Positions 60,948-64,000 of a stretch of DNA of 64,000 nt are shown here, one piece after another (the stretch's first letter is position 1; the number at the start of each line of letters is the position of its first letter). Made by a program: the position numbers and the translations under genes. A model generated the notes under the pieces. That model was not told the DNA's origin, did no database searches, and saw only the letters and a program-made list of their open reading frames with translations. Origin of the DNA: Spizellomyces punctatus DAOM BR117 (lineage: Eukaryota > Chytridiomycota > Chytridiomycetes > Spizellomycetales > Spizellomycetaceae); assembly GCF_000182565.1 (NCBI RefSeq), contig NW_015971554.1:101912-165911 (forward strand). The letters are read 5' to 3'.

Positions 60948-62183
60948 TTAACCAATGACAATCTTTCCATCACTCTCATTGAATTCGTACGCAGGAATCT
61001 CAAGGTTCAGGGGAGCAGGACCCTTCCTGATTCGCCCGCTATTTTCCCATGATTTGTTAGAGCTTAGCACTTTAATATCCGCAAGCAATTGTCATCTAGA
61101 CTCTCACCTGATATCATAGTGGGAACCGTGGCACGGACAGAACCAACCTCCATATTCACCAGCTGCAAACAGAACCATTGTCAAAACAATCTCCCTCGTC
61201 CGTTCCAGTAACACTGACAAGCGCGTACCTTCTCCAATGGGAACACATCCCAAATGGGTGCATACTCCCAACATTACCAGCCATTCTGGCTTTTTTGTCC
61301 TGTCCGCGTCAGTTTCAGGGTCACGAAGTTCGCTCAAAGACACAGAGTTGGCCTCAGCAATTTCTGCAAAATATGTCGAGTGAATTTACGATATGCAAAA
61401 AATGAAAACATCGTATCATGTACCATCCGCGGTCCGGTGACGGATGAATACCGGCTTTCCACGCCACTGTAATGCAAAATGTTCAGCAATGCAACTTTTT
61501 AAAAAGGAGTTTCGTCCTGTACCCATCCCTCATTCACGCAAAGCCACGGTTGACTTGCTTTGCTTACCTTAATGATAACATTTTTCCCTTCCGGAATGGA
61601 TGCCATGTCGACTTCGACCTTGGCGAGAGCAAGCACATCCGCCGACGCCGCAAAGTGTACAAGATAGTCGGTAACAATGTTCTTGGCCGCGGCCGCGCCG
61701 ATGAAACTGTACGTGCCAATCATAAAGTAGGCAAAGTTCCGGTGAGCGATATCGTCGGTGTTTCGCAGTCTGTATGCCTCCTGGTCAGAAGGTGGGACGG
61801 CTACATCGGCGTCGTAGTCGACCTGCTTGACGGGGGAAGCGTAGAAGCGTTTTTGGCCGGCGATGGAGCTTGGTGCTATAGGTAACGTAGCCACAATGCA
61901 TCAGCCACCGATGCATAGAAACAAGAGTGCACAGAGGCGGCGAGCTGACTAGCTTTGGCTGTACTTCATATTGCCTCCAAGCCTGTCCAAGCTTACCTGT
62001 AAACGTGGTCTTTGACGACAGGTAGGCGCCGTTAATGTTTGCGGCCACATGCTTGGCGACGTTGGGAACGGATGACTTGGGGGCTCCAGCGGACGCGGCG
62101 CCCAATACACGCGGAATGCCCGTTGCCGGTCGTGAGACCCAAGAGCGAGAGGACAAAAGGGAAGGGGCCACCTTGCTCGCCAT
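60948..62183 (-). CDS. RIP1: Rieske iron-sulphur subunit of cytochrome bc1 complex
   Basis: Starts [20 protein letters not shown] (ATG 62183), a mitochondrial presequence. Then [20 protein letters not shown], the transmembrane anchor [20 protein letters not shown] and the hinge [20 protein letters not shown], an intron, and [13 protein letters not shown]. The 2Fe-2S cluster boxes are CTHLGC and CPCHGSH, with both Cys and both His present; the C-terminus is [15 protein letters not shown] ending DGKIVIG at 60948. It transfers electrons from ubiquinol to cytochrome c1 in complex III. Exons are separated by short introns at about 61140-61165, 61370-61420, 61460-61565 and 61880-61995. The promoter is shared with PFK and contains two RTCACGTG elements. 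Confidence 0.97.
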
Positions 62184-62436
62184 GATTTCAAAAAGTTGGA
62201 AGGTAAAAAATCCAATCAGGTTCAGGCGTTGAAAACCGTTGCAAAAGGTTTTGTTGCTTGCCTGACTCTTCCGATGCGAAATAATTTCGGATGGGCGCGG
62301 GGGATTATCACGTGAAATGACTCACGCTATGCTAGGTCACGTGGACAGGATTGCACAATCCAACAGATCCGATAAGGTTCGCGTGAAATCCGCCCTCGGC
62401 TTGGCCATCGTTTTTGCCATTGAAAACTTGTGTGTG

Positions 62437-64000
62437 ATGGCCCCCATCTCTGCGCTTTCCCATCTGACTCTAACGGCTCCCAATAGGAGACTCCACGAAG
62501 AGTCTCTCAATTTCTATAGTCGCCTGGGATTCAAGGCCATTTCTCAGGAAACAGACGACGTATGGTTGCACTTGTTCCCGCCTCCGAGTGCCAAGCACGG
62601 CGCTGGCTTCACGTTGCATTTGATAGTGGACAATGTACCTACGTTTGATGAAAGCACCTTTCAAAGGAAATGGAAAAAGACAGCAGACTCTTTAACCGAC
62701 GACAAGGTCGGATACGCGTCTTGGGGCTGTTTTGTCGTCGACGACGTACAGGTGAGTGGATATCGACCGTAGGTGATAGCCAGCAGAGGTGCTACCTCAG
62801 AGAGCATTGTGATTCTATCAACGTAAATTATATTGGAGGGGCGAGAGAACTTGCCATTCTTTAAGAACAAAGACGTCAGATTGTCCTGCAAAGACATGCA
62901 TCTGTTCTTATTTGTATATCCGTCATCAGGCAATCCAAGCTGAATTGGACAAAACCAATTACCCTTACAAAGTGTCCAGCCTTCAATACTCACAACTTTG
63001 GACGTCTCAACGGGTCACTTCCCACTCGCACATTACTGGTCCCGCCAGCGAAACCCCACAGACAGAAGCGGTTGCACTCCAGACATATGATCCTATAGGT
63101 AACCTTCTGACTTTCACGAACCGCGCGTCTCCTTTTGGAACGGGAAAGGTGGATGCCGTTGCAGTATCCCAAACATCCTTGGCCTCTATAGCTACCGTGG
63201 ATGGCATCCCAACCGCGTCAACGGACGAAGGGAAACCACGGCAGCGCAAGCGAATTGGAATTCTAACCAGCGGTGGTGATTCGTCAGGAATGAACGCTGC
63301 TGTCAGATCCATCACTAGAGTAGCGTTACAGCGTGGGTGTGTTCCATTCGCCATTTATGAAGGATACCAAGGTCTGGTTGATGGCGGTAACTACATCAAG
63401 CGTCTTGGCTGGGAAGATGTTCGTAGTCTGCTTGCAGTCGGAGGCACTTCCATTGGTACAGCTCGCTGTGCGGACTTTCGTACTCGAGAGGGGCGTTTGA
63501 AAGCAGTATATAATCTCATTACAAACGGAATTGATGCATTGGTGGTAATTGGGGGCGACGGGTCCCTTACAGGAGCTGATATGTTGAGAGCAGAATGGAA
63601 GGGTTTGGTAGATGAGCTCGTGGCTCTTGGAAAAATAAAGGAAGATGAGTGTCAGCATTTACGGGAAGATCTTACCATCGTTGGCATGGTTGGGTCAATC
63701 GACAACGACATGTCGTCCACAGACATTACCATTGGTGCCGTAACCTCGCTCCATCGAATTTGCGAGGCTGTCGATAACCTCACCTCGACGGCACTATCTC
63801 ATCAGCGTGCCTTTGTTGTGGAGGTCATGGGCCGTCATTGCGGTTGGCTAGGGTTGATGGCGGGTATCGCTGTTGGCGCAGATTGGGTGTTTCTACCCGA
63901 AAGGCCTCCTCCACTAGACGATGCTCGCTACGGTGACGATTGGGAGACTGAAATGTGTGATACCATAAAGAAATACCGAAGCAGGGGCAACCGCAAATCC
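62437..64000 (+). CDS. PFK1: 6-phosphofructokinase, fungal type (3' truncated by window end)
   Basis: Exon 1 (62437-62751) encodes an N-terminal glyoxalase/VOC-like domain, MAPISALSHLTLTAPNRRLH, LNFYSRLGFKAISQETDD, found on fungal PFK subunits. Exon 2 from 62930 continues in frame to the last base. The PFK domain starts RQRKRIGILTSGGDSSGMNA, with ATP-binding VVIGGDGSLTGAD, the catalytic GSIDNDM, and MGRHCGWLGLMAG contacting fructose-6-phosphate. The key Asp of SIDND is present, so this half is probably catalytic. It catalyses the committed step of glycolysis. The regulatory C-terminal half lies beyond the window, so alpha versus beta type cannot be decided. An in-frame ATG at 62317 exists, but 62437 gives the usual N-terminus. 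Confidence 0.96.

Overview
The window is nuclear DNA from a fungus, most likely a flagellated, early-diverging one (chytrid-like). Genes are closely spaced and mostly split by many short GT-AG introns of about 50-90 bp. The protein set is fungal/opisthokont: phosphofructokinase with an N-terminal glyoxalase-like domain, Pho88/Snd3, Tlg2-type syntaxin, Nup35/53, Ataxin-2. It also holds genes usually missing from yeasts and moulds: a CIBAR/FAM92 ciliary BAR protein, MMADHC (vitamin B12 trafficking), an SMPD4-like protein, a ROCK/MRCK-class kinase, and a coproporphyrinogen oxidase with an animal-like mitochondrial presequence. This combination fits a zoosporic fungus. The species is not determined.

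Layout. 0-7 kb: 3' end of a Gln-rich gene, fibrillarin (+), a PEBP-family protein (-), a long unexplained spacer, then Ras (+). 7-14 kb: a very long Rho-kinase-like gene (-) and a spacer with a possible tiny gene. 14-20.5 kb: mitochondrial prolyl-tRNA synthetase (+), MMADHC (-) and Sec1/Munc18 (+). 20.5-30 kb: Pho88/Snd3 (+), coproporphyrinogen oxidase (-), RNA polymerase I/III subunit AC40 (-), Rab geranylgeranyltransferase alpha (+), dolichol kinase (+). 30-41 kb: BCD1 (-), Nup35 (+), ethanolamine-phosphate cytidylyltransferase (-), Ulp1/SENP protease (-), an unexplained repeat-bearing spacer, Ataxin-2 (-). 41-54 kb: phosphopantetheinyl transferase (+), SMPD4-like (-), HOOK (+), LSM14/Scd6 (-), CIBAR (+). 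54-64 kb: NAC-alpha (-), Tlg2 syntaxin (+), a mitochondrial uS3-like protein (-), NVL/Rix7 (+), Rieske protein (-), phosphofructokinase (+, runs off the end).

No operon logic applies. Many genes are in divergent pairs sharing short promoters (AC40/RabGGTase-alpha, BCD1/Nup35, LSM14/CIBAR, Rieske/PFK, MMADHC/Sec1, SMPD4/HOOK). Several spacers carry the palindrome CACGTG, mostly in the extended form RTCACGTG, suggesting a shared Cbf1/bHLH-type regulator. Recurring roles are ribosome biogenesis (fibrillarin, BCD1, AC40, NVL), RNA granules and translation (Ataxin-2, LSM14, NAC), vesicle traffic (Sec1, Tlg2, HOOK, RabGGTase) and mitochondrial function. I found no convincing mobile element, CRISPR array, rRNA or intact tRNA. 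Exon boundaries were set by hand from splice consensus plus protein-family reading frame. They are firm for many genes but approximate at the 5' ends of several, as noted.
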